Source: Rhodospirillaceae bacterium (GTDB taxonomy: Bacteria; Pseudomonadota; Alphaproteobacteria; Azospirillales; Azospirillaceae). From it: a DNA stretch of 47,568 bases. The notes under the pieces were generated by a model. The model did not search any database, was not told the DNA's origin, and saw only the letters and a list, made by a program, of their open reading frames with translations. Location of the stretch: positions 1 through 47,568 of the forward strand of contig JAJUIU010000022.1 in NCBI GenBank assembly GCA_029267445.1. The letters are read 5' to 3'. A program made the translations under genes and the position numbers. Positions 1-9,200 of the stretch are shown here, piece after piece. The number at the start of each line of letters is the position of its first letter. Position 1 is the stretch's first letter.

Positions 1-698
1 CCTTCGCGGGCACGGCGGGCCACCTCCTCCGGCGTGAGCTGGATCGGCGGGGCGGCGGCCTGGGTCGGCGCGGACTGGTTCTGCGTGGCGGCGGGCGCCG
101 TGGAATCGGCGGCGGGCCCGCCGGCCGACGTGGCCGCCTGCGTCGCTTGCTGGGGGGCCGCCTGCTGGGGGGCGGCCTGTTGGTTGGCCTGCTGGCGCGG
201 CGGCTGGGCCTGCTGCGCCGGCGGCTGCTGCGATGGAGGCTGCTGCGATGGAGGCTGCTGCGCCGGGGCGGCCTGCGCCTGCCGCGGCTGCAGCACGTCC
301 ACCACCACCCGTGTACCGGCCTTGAAATGCCGCAGCGTGGCTTCCGGCGTGACGACGAAGCTGACCTTCATGCCGCCATCGTCCGGCACTTGGTCCAGGG
401 CCGTAACGCCGCGCGGGTTGGTCCGCCGCGCCTGCGTCAGGTCGGCCTGCGCCGGGCGGGAGAACCGCAGCGTGACCAGCGGGCCGGAGCGGTCAACGAC
501 ATAGTCCACGCCCTGCTGCCAGTCGAACACCAGCCGCACGTAATCCTCGTGCACACCCGCGCGCACGGCCACGGTCGGCAGGCCGCTCGCGGCGGCTGCG
601 GGTGCCGCCGGCGTCGGCGGCTGCTGGGCGAACGCCGCCTGCCCCAGCGCGATCGTCGCCGCACCGGCCAGCAGCAGGATGCGCAGCCGCCCCTTCAT
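1..698 (-). CDS. Secreted AMIN-like protein of the flagellar operon, cut by the window edge
   Basis: The gene starts at ATG 698-696 and runs off the left edge, so about 232 N-terminal residues are visible. They begin with a signal peptide (basic MKGRLR, hydrophobic stretch, probable cleavage after AFA). Next comes a beta-rich segment at about residues 42-120 (VRAGVHEDYVRLVFDW, then VTLRFSRPAQAD) resembling the AMIN domain, which in other proteins binds cell-wall polysaccharide. A low-complexity Pro-Gln-Ala linker with repeated PSQQP units follows. The start overlaps the stop of the upstream MotB-like gene, so it is the last visible gene of the fliL-fliM operon and was probably made with it. 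The missing C-terminus may hold repeats such as TPRs, but nothing in the window shows this. The secreted AMIN-like reading is fairly sure; a role in motor assembly or envelope anchoring is inferred from position only. Confidence 0.7.
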   Translation of the reverse strand, partial: MKGRLRILLLAGAATIALGQAAFAQQPPTPAAPAAAASGLPTVAVRAGVHEDYVRLVFDWQQGVDYVVDRSGPLVTLRFSRPAQADLTQARRTNPRGVTALDQVPDDGGMKVSFVVTPEATLRHFKAGTRVVVDVLQPRQAQAAPAQQPPSQQPPSQQPPAQQAQPPRQQANQQAAPQQAAPQQATQAATSAGGPAADSTAPAATQNQSAPTQAAAPPIQLTPEEVARRARE

Positions 699-1414
699 CG
701 CCCGCCCCCGAAGGCGCGGATCACCACGTCGACCCGGCGGGCGAGGCGCATCCGCTCCTCTTCCGGCCGCCACGGCGCGACTTCGGCGAAGCGCCCGTCC
801 GCCTGACCGCGCACGGTGACGTCGCGCAGATATCCCGCCCGGCGCAGGCTGGCCGCGACCGCCTGCGCCCTGGCCAGCGACAGTTCCCAGTTGGACGGAT
901 AGGCCGCCGTGATCGGCGTCGGGTCGGTATGCCCCACCACCTCCAGCGCGTTGCCGATGTTCCGCGCCACGCCGCCCAGTACGAAAAGCGCCTGCTCTCC
1001 CGCCTGCGACAGCGCTGCGGAACCGGGTTCGAACAAAAGGTCCGACGGCAGCGCGAGGACGAGGTCGTCGTCCCGCCGGGTGATCACGGCTTCCGCCAGC
1101 ATGGGGCTGGTCCGCATCTGGGCCTCGAACACGCGGCCGAGATAGCCGAGGTCGATCGCCTTCTCCTGGTCCAGCCCCTCGGCCGTGAAGGCCGTGAGCG
1201 GCTGCTCCCGTCCGTCCTCCCGGGCCGGGGCGCTGCCCGACAGGCCCGAGGCCAGCGCCTGGAAGGTGCGCGGGTCGGGCTCCGACATGGCGTACAGCAG
1301 CACGAAGAAGGTCAGCATCAGGCAGACCAGATCCGTGAAGGTCACCAGCCACGCCCGCCCGGCGGGGCTGGCGCCGCCCGGAACGACCGCCATGATCATG
1401 CGGCCCGGCGTCAT
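695..1414 (-). CDS. MotB-like flagellar stator/OmpA-family protein with membrane Asp
   Basis: A 239-residue protein with one membrane segment at about residues 21-43 (WLVTFTDLVCLMLTFFVLLY) and a C-terminal OmpA/MotB peptidoglycan-binding domain. Asp28 sits at the start of the membrane helix where MotB has its ion-carrying Asp (D32 in E. coli). The OmpA-like part shows LLFEPGSAAL, VVGHTDPTPI and a SLARAQAVAASLRRAGY helix. In the family, such proteins pair with MotA and anchor the stator to peptidoglycan. No motA lies in the window, so the partner must be elsewhere. The start overlaps the stop of the preceding MotB-like gene (ATGA), indicating translational coupling. It could be a true stator subunit or an accessory paralogue; the conserved Asp favours a functional ion path. 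Confidence 0.85.
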   Translation of the reverse strand: MTPGRMIMAVVPGGASPAGRAWLVTFTDLVCLMLTFFVLLYAMSEPDPRTFQALASGLSGSAPAREDGREQPLTAFTAEGLDQEKAIDLGYLGRVFEAQMRTSPMLAEAVITRRDDDLVLALPSDLLFEPGSAALSQAGEQALFVLGGVARNIGNALEVVGHTDPTPITAAYPSNWELSLARAQAVAASLRRAGYLRDVTVRGQADGRFAEVAPWRPEEERMRLARRVDVVIRAFGGGR

Positions 1415-2088
1415 CGGCCCGCCTCCGCCGAAAGCCGGACGGCACCCGTTTCCGGATCATGGATGCCGAACAGCAGCCGCACGGTCCCCGCCGTTCCGCC
1501 GGGCTCCAGCCCGATGGTGAGGGCTCCCGCCGGGGCGCCGGTATGGACGAGACCGCGCGCGAGGGCGCCGGCCCTGGCCACGGCCTCGGCCGGGTCGCCG
1601 CCGGTGCCGGCGCTCATCAGCGCCTCCAAGCGCACCTGGATACCCACCTGCCGGGGGGCCAGCACGTCCGCGACCCGGTGCAGCAGCCCGGTGCGGTCGC
1701 CCCGCAGGTCTCGACCCTGGAACAGCTCGGTCTCCGGCACGGTCAGGACGAAACGGTCGCCGTCGGGCGTCTCTCGCGTCTCCAGTTTGGCCAGGGGGAT
1801 TTCCGCCAGCACCTGATCGCCGATGCGTCGGATCGCGGTGGCCGCCTCGGCGATCAGGCCGGGCCGGTCGATGTCGCCCGCCGTCCCGCCCATCTCGGCC
1901 GTGCGGGAGAAGGCCTTGTCCACGCTCTCCAGCACCACGCCGACCTTGTCGTCCTTAAGCGACGACAGCGCGTTCAGCAGGATGAAGAAGGCCAGCAGCA
2001 GGATGAACAGCGCCAGATGCAGCACCATGCCGGTGCCGCTGTCGGCGTCCGTCGCGCGGGCTGAGGTGCGGAGGGCCGGGACGTCCAT
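1411..2088 (-). CDS. Degenerate MotB-like membrane protein
   Basis: A 225-residue protein with a short N-terminus, one strongly hydrophobic segment at about residues 21-40 (MVLHLALFILLLAFFILL) and a periplasmic alpha/beta region ending in GTVRLLFGIHDPE. Layout and position match a MotB/OmpA-type protein. The membrane helix has no acidic residue where MotB carries its proton-binding Asp, and the usual OmpA peptidoglycan motif (NxxLSxxRA) is not visible. It is therefore unlikely to conduct ions by itself. It lies 6 nt downstream of cheZ and overlaps the following MotB-like gene by 4 nt, so the two MotB-like proteins are co-translated and may form a heteromer. Assignment rests on topology, gene order and weak similarity; the function is inferred. 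Confidence 0.65.
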   Translation of the reverse strand: MDVPALRTSARATDADSGTGMVLHLALFILLLAFFILLNALSSLKDDKVGVVLESVDKAFSRTAEMGGTAGDIDRPGLIAEAATAIRRIGDQVLAEIPLAKLETRETPDGDRFVLTVPETELFQGRDLRGDRTGLLHRVADVLAPRQVGIQVRLEALMSAGTGGDPAEAVARAGALARGLVHTGAPAGALTIGLEPGGTAGTVRLLFGIHDPETGAVRLSAEAGR

Positions 2089-2094
2089 GGCGCC

Positions 2095-2745
2095 TCAGTC
2101 GAACAGCGAATCGATGAAGGCCTGGTCGACGCTGTTCCCCGGAAGCTGCGGCCCGTTCAGCAGCAGCCTCTCGTCGTCGTCCTTGCGCGCCGCCTCGTCC
2201 GCGTCGGGGGACCGGCGCCCGCCATCCTCCCCGAAAGCGGCCAGCAGCGCCTCGACCTTGCCCTCGATATGCTTGAGCGCCCGCACGACCTTGGTGATGC
2301 GCTGGCCGGTGATGTCCTGGAAGTTGCAGGCCTCGTAGATGCCGGTGGTGATGCCCGTCAGCTTGGCGGCGACCTCGGGCGTCACCTCGCCGGTCAGCGC
2401 CGTGATCTGGTCGCAGGCGTCCATGATTCGGTTGGTCGCGTCCTCTGTGGCGCCGACCACGGCGTCCAGTTCGTCGGTGGCGCGCGGAATGTGCTCCTGG
2501 CGGATGTCGGCCGGCTGGATCGCCGCGATCTCCCGCTTCGCCTGGGTGATGTAGCGGGCCAGCGCCTCCAGCTCGGCATAGATTCGCAGGTCGTGGCCGG
2601 TCATCTCGCCCCCCATGGAGGCGACGACGGAGGCGACGATCTCCGCCACCTCCTCCCGCGACAAGGGCTGGCGCGCCTGCTCGCGCGCCGCCGTCAGGCG
2701 ATCCTGCAGAACCGTGTCGGCGGGCGGGCGGATCATCCCGGTCAC
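2095..2745 (-). CDS. cheZ: CheZ-family CheY-P phosphatase (first copy)
   Basis: A 216-residue, mostly helical protein. The catalytic motif is intact: ACNFQDITGQRITKVV places Asp144 and Gln148 where E. coli CheZ has D143 and Q147, the residues that position Mg and water for CheY-P hydrolysis. Long helices before it (about residues 30-115) fit the CheZ four-helix dimer bundle. An acidic linker leads to a C-terminal peptide, VDQAFIDSLFD, matching the tethering helix that CheZ uses to grip CheY and resembling the FliM N-terminal peptide. It sits in the flagellar operon, overlapping the MotE-like gene by 4 nt, so its product is probably made at fixed ratio with FliM and stator proteins. A second CheZ lies at 46631-47377. 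The family call is firm; division of labour between the copies is unknown. Confidence 0.88.
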   Translation of the reverse strand: MTGMIRPPADTVLQDRLTAAREQARQPLSREEVAEIVASVVASMGGEMTGHDLRIYAELEALARYITQAKREIAAIQPADIRQEHIPRATDELDAVVGATEDATNRIMDACDQITALTGEVTPEVAAKLTGITTGIYEACNFQDITGQRITKVVRALKHIEGKVEALLAAFGEDGGRRSPDADEAARKDDDERLLLNGPQLPGNSVDQAFIDSLFD

Positions 2746-3617
2746 TCCGGCAGCGTCGGGAGGTTCTTGCGGTCGGCCAGCAGGATGGTGACCTCGTTCG
2801 CCCGCTTCGGATCCATGGAGGCCAGGATCGGCGCCGCCTTCGATTCCTTCATCCGCGAGATGACGTTCAGCAGCACCTTGTTGTCCATCGTCTCGAAGAT
2901 GCGGGCGGCCTCCTTCGGCTTCATCGTCTCGTAGATCTTCACGAGGCTGTCGAGCTGGGCCGCCTGTTCGGCGCTCACCTGGCTCAGCAGGGCCTGGATC
3001 TCGCCGCGCAGGTTCTGCAGCTCGGCGATCTTCTGCTCCACCCGCTGCTCGGCGACCTGAAGCAGGGCCTCGCGCTGGTCCAGCGCGCGGCCCCGGTCGT
3101 CAAGCTGCTGCCGCCGTTCCGACAGGCGCTGCAGCAGCTCCAGCTCGGACGGGCTGAAGGTCTGCCCCGGCGCGCCGGAGGGCTGCGCCGACGGCTCGGG
3201 CGCCGCCTGCGGGGCGGGCTCGACCGGTGCCGGCTGGGGGTCGGCGGCGACCTGGACCGGGCGGGCTGGTGCGTCAGCTTGGACGGGCGCCGTGTTGGCA
3301 CTTTCGGCGGTGGTCTCGGTCCCCGGGGCCAGCCCGGTGGTCACGCCCTGCTGGGCGATCGTGGGTCGGCCGACCTCGATGGCGCCGCCGCCGGTGAACG
3401 CGAGCCAGACATCGCCGACGCGCACGCCCAGCAGCAGCACCGCCGCGAAGATCATCAGCGGCAGCAGGCGCGGCCGGGGCCAGCGGAAGGGCTGCTTCGG
3501 GGGCTTCGGGGCGGGCGCCTTCCGCTTGGCCGTCGCGGCCGGGCGCGCGCCGGCGCCCGGGCGGGCGGCTGCGGTCGGGACCGGCGTCCTCGGCGGCATG
3601 GGCGGGCTGGCGGTCAT
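2742..3617 (-). CDS. motE: MotE-like flagellar protein with MgtE N-terminal-type domain
   Basis: A 291-residue protein with a Pro/Ala/Lys-rich cytoplasmic N-terminus, one membrane segment at about residues 51-72, a Pro/Ala/Gln-rich linker, a coiled coil at about 155-215 (repeated Leu/Gln/Arg heptads) and a C-terminal MgtE intracellular N-like domain (LVKIYETMKPKEAARIFETM through NEVTILLADRK). In alphaproteobacteria MotE-type proteins are periplasmic chaperones or partners of motor proteins, and the same domain occurs in FliG-like folds and MgtE. Four-base ATGA overlaps link it to the genes on both sides. The domain call is firm. The symbol is given by architecture and operon position and could be replaced by a generic MgtE-N name. 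Confidence 0.78.
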   Translation of the reverse strand: MTASPPMPPRTPVPTAAARPGAGARPAATAKRKAPAPKPPKQPFRWPRPRLLPLMIFAAVLLLGVRVGDVWLAFTGGGAIEVGRPTIAQQGVTTGLAPGTETTAESANTAPVQADAPARPVQVAADPQPAPVEPAPQAAPEPSAQPSGAPGQTFSPSELELLQRLSERRQQLDDRGRALDQREALLQVAEQRVEQKIAELQNLRGEIQALLSQVSAEQAAQLDSLVKIYETMKPKEAARIFETMDNKVLLNVISRMKESKAAPILASMDPKRANEVTILLADRKNLPTLPE

Positions 3618-4132
3618 CGGCGCATGTTCTCCAGCGCTTCAAGCAGTTCCTTCTCCGCGCGCGACCGCGGCTCCGCCCCACCCTGGGCGGCGGGCGGCGA
3701 TGGCGCGACAGGCGGTGCTGCGGCGGCGGTGGGCGCCGGGCGCGGCGCCGGTGCCGTCGGGGCCGCGGGCGGCATGGAGGACGCTGTCGGGGCGATGGCC
3801 TGACGGGCGCGGCCCGAGGCGGCCTCGAGCCGGCTGGCCAGCGCGTCCGCCGCTTGCACCACCAGCTCCAGCTCCTCCTTCATCGCGGTGCCGCGCTGGA
3901 CCAGGGACTGGAGCTGTTCGCCCGATTCCGCGGCGGCCTTGCGCATGCCTTTGACGCTGGCGTCGGCCTGGGCCGTCGCCTCGGCGAAGCCCTTCACCAG
4001 CGCCTCCAGTTCCGCCCGGCTGTCCTTGACGGCGGCGAGCTGGCGGTTGAGGCGGACGGCATAGACGATGGTGGCGGCCAAGAGGCCGATCACCACCACG
4101 TCCAGGATCGTGGACAGGATGGCGCCGGTCAT
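3614..4132 (-). CDS. DUF6468-like membrane-anchored coiled-coil protein
   Basis: A 172-residue protein with an N-terminal membrane anchor (ILDVVVIGLLAATIVYAV, about residues 9-27). A long helical region follows with coiled-coil character (RLNRQLAAVKDSRAELEALV to about residue 110), then an Ala/Pro-rich linker and a charged C-terminal helix (AEKELLEALENM). The pattern matches small proteins encoded next to fliM in Rhodospirillales, known as DUF6468; that match is from recall of the family, not a search. It overlaps fliM and the MotE-like gene by 4 nt each, so all three are translationally coupled. Its function is unknown; a scaffolding role at the motor membrane face is only inferred. Confidence 0.65.
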   Translation of the reverse strand: MTGAILSTILDVVVIGLLAATIVYAVRLNRQLAAVKDSRAELEALVKGFAEATAQADASVKGMRKAAAESGEQLQSLVQRGTAMKEELELVVQAADALASRLEAASGRARQAIAPTASSMPPAAPTAPAPRPAPTAAAAPPVAPSPPAAQGGAEPRSRAEKELLEALENMRR

Positions 4133-5208
4133 GGCGTGGCCTCCGGCGGGGGCGTCTCGCGCTCGATCCGCACGGCGATGTTGCCGCCCTTGCGGCCCAT
4201 CCGGCCGAGGAACATCGGCACGTCGCCGCAGCGCAGCTCGATCTGGTCCTCCGGCGCCACGTTCAGCAGGACGCGGCTGCCGATGCGCCAGTTCAGCACG
4301 TCGTGCAGGGGCACCGTGATCTCGTCCAGCACGGCGGACAGGTGGATGTCAGTGTTCCAGAGCTCCGAGGCGAGGTGGGTTTCCCAGATGCTGTCGCGGC
4401 CGAACTTCTCACCCATGAACATCTGGAGCAGCAGCTCGCGCACCGGCTCCAGCGTGGCGTAGGGGATCAGCAGCTCCAACCGGCCGCCGCGATCCTCCAT
4501 GTCGATGCGCAGCTTGACCAGCACGGCCGCGTTGGCCTGCCGGGCGATGGTGGCGAAGCGCGGGTTCGTCTCCAGCCGGTCGAAACGGAAGGTGACGGGC
4601 GACAGCGGGTCGAAGGCGGCGGACAGGTCCGACAGGACCACGTGCACCATGCGCTCCACCAGATTGCGCTCGATGGTGGTGTAGGGCCGGCCTTCGATGC
4701 GCATCGCCGCCGTGCCGCGCCGGCCGCCCAGCAGCACGTCGACGATGGAGTAGATCAGCGCCGAGTCGATGACCATCAGGCCGTAGTTGTCCCACTCCTC
4801 CGCCTTGAACACGGCCAGCATGGCCGGCAGCGGGATGGAGTTGAGGTAGTCGCCGAAGCGCACCGAGCTGATCTGGTCGAGGCTGACCTCGACGTTGTCG
4901 CTGGTGAAGTTGCGCAGGCTCGTCGACATCATGCGGACGAGGCGGTCGAAGACCACCTCCAGCATGGGCAGGCGCTCGTAGTTGACGAGGGCCGAGTTCA
5001 CCAGCGCCATGACGCCGGTGTTGTCGCCGTCGCCCGACCCGTCCTTGTCGAAGCCGAGCAGGCTGTCGATCTCGTCCTGGTTCAGGACGCGCGTGGCGCC
5101 ACCGCCGCCGACATCGCCGAAGCCGTCGCCGCCCCCGCCCTCATCGGCGAGTGCGGCCCATTCGGCGGCCATCCGTTCTTCTTCGCTGAGCTCGTCCGGG
5201 CCGGCCAT
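4129..5208 (-). CDS. fliM: Flagellar motor switch protein FliM
   Basis: A 359-residue C-ring switch protein. The CheY-P binding peptide VLNQDEIDSLLGF lies at residues 41-53 after an acidic, Gly-rich extension of about 40 residues; in E. coli FliM it is at the extreme N-terminus. The CheC-like middle domain follows (ERLPMLEVVFDRLVRMMSTS, then DYLNSIPLPAMLAVFKAEEW, then GGRRGTAAMRIEGRPYTTIE). The C-terminal SpoA/FliN-like domain reads IHLSAVLDEITVPLHDVLNW and continues to the end. FliM joins FliG and FliN and converts CheY-P binding into a change of rotation. GGGGA precedes the ATG at suitable spacing. fliL is 28 nt upstream and the downstream gene overlaps by 4 nt. Confidence 0.96.
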   Translation of the reverse strand: MAGPDELSEEERMAAEWAALADEGGGGDGFGDVGGGGATRVLNQDEIDSLLGFDKDGSGDGDNTGVMALVNSALVNYERLPMLEVVFDRLVRMMSTSLRNFTSDNVEVSLDQISSVRFGDYLNSIPLPAMLAVFKAEEWDNYGLMVIDSALIYSIVDVLLGGRRGTAAMRIEGRPYTTIERNLVERMVHVVLSDLSAAFDPLSPVTFRFDRLETNPRFATIARQANAAVLVKLRIDMEDRGGRLELLIPYATLEPVRELLLQMFMGEKFGRDSIWETHLASELWNTDIHLSAVLDEITVPLHDVLNWRIGSRVLLNVAPEDQIELRCGDVPMFLGRMGRKGGNIAVRIERETPPPEATP

Positions 5209-5236
5209 GGTCCAGTCCCCTACCCCTTCCGCGTGG

Positions 5237-5779
5237 CTACTGTACCAGGAATTCCTTGATCAGCACGTCCTTGACCTTGATCGGGTGCGAGGCCGTGTTG
5301 ATCCGCATCAGCAGCTCCTCCCGCAGCCGGTAGATGCCGGCGGAGCCGCGCAGATCGTCCGTCTTCAGCTCGCGCAGATAGACCTGGAAGGCGTCCAGCA
5401 CGCGCGGCATCACGGCCGTCAGCGCGGGGATGTCCTCCAGCCGGCAGACCTCCAGCGACAGGTTCAGCTTCAGGAAGGCCGGTCGCCGCTCGCCCGTGTT
5501 CAGGTTCACCAGGATTTCCGGGAACTCGGTGAAGAAGACGGGCGTGGGGGAGCAGTTGACCGGCCCCTCGTCCACCGGCTCGGCCTTCTCCTCCTCCGCG
5601 TGCTCCTCCTTCTTGCCGAGCAGGCCGTCCAGAATGCCGCTGAAGTAGAGACCGGCGCCGCCGCCGATCACCAGCAGGAGCGGCAGGACGATGAAGAGGA
5701 CGATCTTCTTTCCGCTGAGTTTCTTGCGTGGGAGTTCCTCACCGGACTCGCCGCCGCCATCCGTGTCGATGGCCGTCAT
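5237..5779 (-). CDS. fliL: Flagellar basal-body protein FliL
   Basis: A 180-residue inner-membrane protein with a short charged cytoplasmic tail (ELPRKKLSGKK), one membrane segment (IVLFIVLPLLLVIGGGAGLY), an acidic linker and a C-terminal periplasmic FliL domain (FFTEFPEILVNLNTG, FLKLNLSLEV, LREELLMRINTA, VLIKEFLVQ). FliL rings surround the stator and support torque. The chosen ATG at 5779-5777 has a GAGGGG ribosome site about 8 nt upstream. An in-frame ATG 57 nt further up would add a non-conserved tail and is less likely. It is the first gene of the minus-strand flagellar operon; a possible promoter and a TTAACC element lie about 160-190 nt upstream. Confidence 0.93.
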   Translation of the reverse strand: MTAIDTDGGGESGEELPRKKLSGKKIVLFIVLPLLLVIGGGAGLYFSGILDGLLGKKEEHAEEEKAEPVDEGPVNCSPTPVFFTEFPEILVNLNTGERRPAFLKLNLSLEVCRLEDIPALTAVMPRVLDAFQVYLRELKTDDLRGSAGIYRLREELLMRINTASHPIKVKDVLIKEFLVQ

Positions 5780-5939
5780 GACGCGCTCGCCCCTCACCCT
5801 CGTGTTAGCCCCGACGTGCGCCGAAGTCGTATGCACGATCCGGGCCAGTCGGCGGCCCGCCGTTGGCGGCGCGGAACCGGGACCGTGCTTCCGGACCGGC
5901 TACCCCGCCCGCGCAGGCCCCGATGCGGTAACCCTTGTA

Positions 5940-5968
5940 ATCATGGGACGGTTAACGAGGGCTTTCAA
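5940..5968 (-). promoter_or_regulatory. Possible promoter of the fliL operon with TTAACC element
   Basis: Read on the minus strand, TTGAAA (5968-5963) and CATGAT (5945-5940) are 17 bp apart, as for a housekeeping sigma promoter. Between them lies TTAACCGT (5955-5948), one base from the alphaproteobacterial CtrA half-site TTAACCAT. The transcript would have a leader of about 155 nt before fliL. The -10 match is moderate, so this is a candidate only. Confidence 0.3.
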
Positions 5969-6123
5969 CAGTTTCACCCCCGATCCTGAAAAGATGTGTG
6001 AAATGTGAGTCTTCCGAACGGTGTGGCGGTCCGTCACGGGCGGCTGCGCCCTCGTACGGCTCCGGAATCGGCCTTCCGAGTCGCCCCACGCGCCGTCGCG
6101 TGGCCGTCATTGTGCGGTGCGGC

Positions 6124-6152
6124 TTACGGGTCTCCGCCGAAGGTGTTACGCT
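6124..6152 (+). promoter_or_regulatory. Weak promoter candidate for the transglutaminase/ATP-grasp operon
   Basis: TTACGG (6124-6129) and TACGCT (6147-6152) are 17 bp apart and would start RNA near 6160, about 45 nt before the ATG at 6207. Both hexamers match the consensus only partly. Confidence 0.25.
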
Positions 6153-6206
6153 CCCACCGCGGCGCGGGACGCCCGCGCCGCCGAGGCCGCCTGGGAGGGG
6201 TTGTGG

Positions 6207-9200
6207 ATGGGCATCCATGTCGCGCTGAATCACCGCACGACCTACCGCTACGACCGACCCGTCACCCTCGGCCCCCAGATCGTCCGGCTGCGGCCGGCCC
6301 CGCACACGCGCACGCCGATCCTGTCCTATTCCCTGAAGGTCACGCCCAAGTCCCACTTCCTGAACTGGCAGCAGGACCCCCAGTCCAACTGGCTCGCCCG
6401 CTTCGTCTTCCCGGAGAAGACGACCGAGTTCACGCTGGAGGTGGACCTCGTCGCAGACATGGCGGCGATCAACCCGTTCGACTTCTTCCTGGAACCGCAG
6501 GCGGAGAAGTGGCCCTTCGCCTACGACCCCTGGCTCGCCCATGAACTGAAGCCCTTCCTGGAGGTGCGGGAGGACGGGCCGCTGCTGCGCGCGCTGGCGG
6601 CGGGCGTGGACCGCGCGCCGACCCACACCGTGGACTTCCTGGTCGGGCTGAACCGGACCCTCCAGCAGCGGATCGCCTACGTCATCCGGATGGAGCCCGG
6701 CGTCCAGACCTGCGAGGAGACGCTGGAGATGGGCACCGGGAGCTGCCGCGACAGCGGCTGGCTGCTGGTCCAGCTCCTGCGCCATCTCGGCCTCGCCGCC
6801 CGTTTCGTCTCCGGCTACCTGATCCAGCTGACCCCGGACGTGAAGCCGCTGGAAGGGCCGGAGGGGCCGAGTGCGGACTTCACCGACCTGCACGCCTGGG
6901 CGGAGGTGTACCTGCCCGGTGCGGGCTGGATCGGCCTCGACCCCACCTCCGGCCTGATGGCGGGCGAAGGGCACATCCCGCTCGCCGCCACGCCCGATCC
7001 CGGCAGTGCCGCCCCCGTGACCGGGGCGCTGGAGATGTGCGAGGTCACGTTCGAGCACCACATGCGGGTGACCCGCATCCGGGAGGAGCCCAGGGTCACC
7101 AAGCCCTACGTCCCGGAACAGTGGGCCGCCATCGAGGCGCTGGGCCACGCGGTCGACCGGGAGCTGGAGGCGGGCGACGTCCGCCTGACCATGGGCGGGG
7201 AGCCGACCTTCGTCAGCATCGACGACATGGACGGCGCCGAATGGAACACGGAGGCGCTGGGTCCCGCCAAGCGCCTGCTGGCGGGCGACCTTGTCCGCCG
7301 CCTGAAGCAGCGCTTCGCCCCCGGCGGCCTGCTGCATTACGGCCAGGGCAAATGGTATCCGGGGGAAAGCCTGCCGCGCTGGGCGTTGCAGCTCTACTGG
7401 CGCCGGGACGGCGACGCCCTCTGGGCCAACGCGGACTATCTGGCGGACGAGCGGCGCAACTACGGCTTCGGCCTCGACCATGCCGAGCGCTTCATGCGCC
7501 GTCTGGCGGAGCGGCTGGGCATCGACCCGGACTACGCCCGCGCCGCCTTCGAGGACCCCTGGCACTATATCCGCAAGGAACGGACCCTCCCGGTCAACGT
7601 GGACCCGTTCGAGAGCCGCCTGGACGACGCGGAGGAGCGCGCCCGCCTCGCCCGCGTGTTCGAACGGGGCCTCGACACGCCCATCGGCTGGGCGCTGCCG
7701 CTGAACCGCCGGCACGAGGCCACGGGCCCGGTCTGGCTTTCCAGCCCCTGGCATCTCAGGACGGACCGGCTGGTGCTGGTGCCGGGCGACAGCCCCATCG
7801 GCTACCGGCTGCCGCTGGGCAGCCTGCCCTGGGTGTCCAAGACCGACTACCCCTACGCCTTCGAGCAGGACCCGCTGGAGCCGCGCGCACCCCTGCCCCC
7901 CGGCCCGCGACCGCGCCAGCCCTCAATCAGCAAGGGCTGGACGGAGCCGGTGCAGCCGATCCAGACCATGGCCGACGTCCGCGCCGATATCGGCGCCGAC
8001 ATCCGGCGCGACTATCCGGCCAAGGGCGAAAGCGCCTGGTGGGTCGTGCGCACGGCGCTGTGCATCCAGCCGCGCGACGGGCGCCTCTACGTCTTCATGC
8101 CGCCGACCAGCTATCTGGAGGACTGGCTCGACCTCGTCTCCGCCATCGAAACGACTGCGGTCGATCTGGACATGCCGGTGGTGTTCGAAGGCTACCCGCC
8201 GCCGAAGGACTGGCGCCTCGACTCCGTCGCCGTGACGCCGGACCCCGGCGTGATCGAGGTGAACATCCATCCCGCCCGGTCATGGGACGAGCTGGTGCGC
8301 AACACCACAGACCTCTACGAGGACGCACGCCAGTGCCGCCTGGGCACCGAGAAGTTCATGCTGGACGGGCGCCATGTCGGCACCGGCGGCGGCAACCATG
8401 TGGTGGTCGGCGGCGCCAGCCCCGCCGACAGCCCGTTCCTGCGCCGGCCGGACCTGCTGCGCTCGCTGCTGACATACTGGCAGCATCATCCGTCCCTCTC
8501 CTACCTCTTCTCCGGCATGTTCATCGGCCCGACCAGCCAGCATCCCCGCGTGGACGAGGCGCGGCACGACGCCCTCTATGAGCTCGAGATCGCCTTCCAG
8601 GTGCTGGATCGGGCGGGACCGAACCCGCCGCCCTGGCTGATCGACCGGGCGCTGCGGCACCTGCTGGTGGACGTCACCGGCAACACCCACCGGACCGAGT
8701 TCTGCATCGACAAGCTCTACAGCCCCGACAGCGCCAGCGGCCGCCTCGGCCTCGTGGAGCTGCGCAGCTTCGAGATGCCGCCACATGCGCAGATGAGCCT
8801 CGTCCAGCAGCTCCTGATCCGCGCCCTCATCGCCCGCTTCTGGCGGGAGCCCTACAAGGGCCGCCTCGTGCGCTGGGGGACGGAGCTGAACGACCGCTTC
8901 ATGCTGCCCCACTTCGTCATCCAGGACGTGGCCGACGTGGTCGCGGACCTGCGGGCCGCCGGGTACGCCTTCGACGAATCCTGGTTCGCGCCGCACATCG
9001 CCTTCCGCTTCCCCGTCTACGGCCACGTCACGCAGCGGGGCCTGACGCTGGAGCTGCGCGCGGCGCTCGAGCCCTGGCACGTGCTGGGGGAGGAGCCGGG
9101 GGGCGGCGGCACCGTCCGCTTCGTCGACAGCTCGGTGGAGCGCATGCAGGTGCGGGTGACGGGGGCCAGCGGCGACCGCTTCGTCATCCTTTGCAACGGC

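Larger units (their letters stand above)
5780..6206. other. Divergent intergenic region between fliL and the transglutaminase gene
   Basis: This 427-bp gap separates two divergent operons and shows no convincing gene. Its middle (about 5930-6010) is less GC-rich than its flanks and holds the best minus-strand promoter candidate and a TTAACC element. The right part holds a weak plus-strand promoter candidate near 6124-6152. No hairpin terminator or RNA gene was recognised. Confidence 0.6.

Noticed and set aside
210-270. Tandem short repeats near the left edge
   Set aside because: They encode the Gln/Pro linker of the secreted AMIN-like protein and are a coding low-complexity run, not a CRISPR or mobile repeat.
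5952-7754. 600-residue minus-strand open frame across the fliL-transglutaminase gap
   Set aside because: It lies mostly antisense to the transglutaminase domain and has shadow-like composition. It would also swallow the divergent promoter region.
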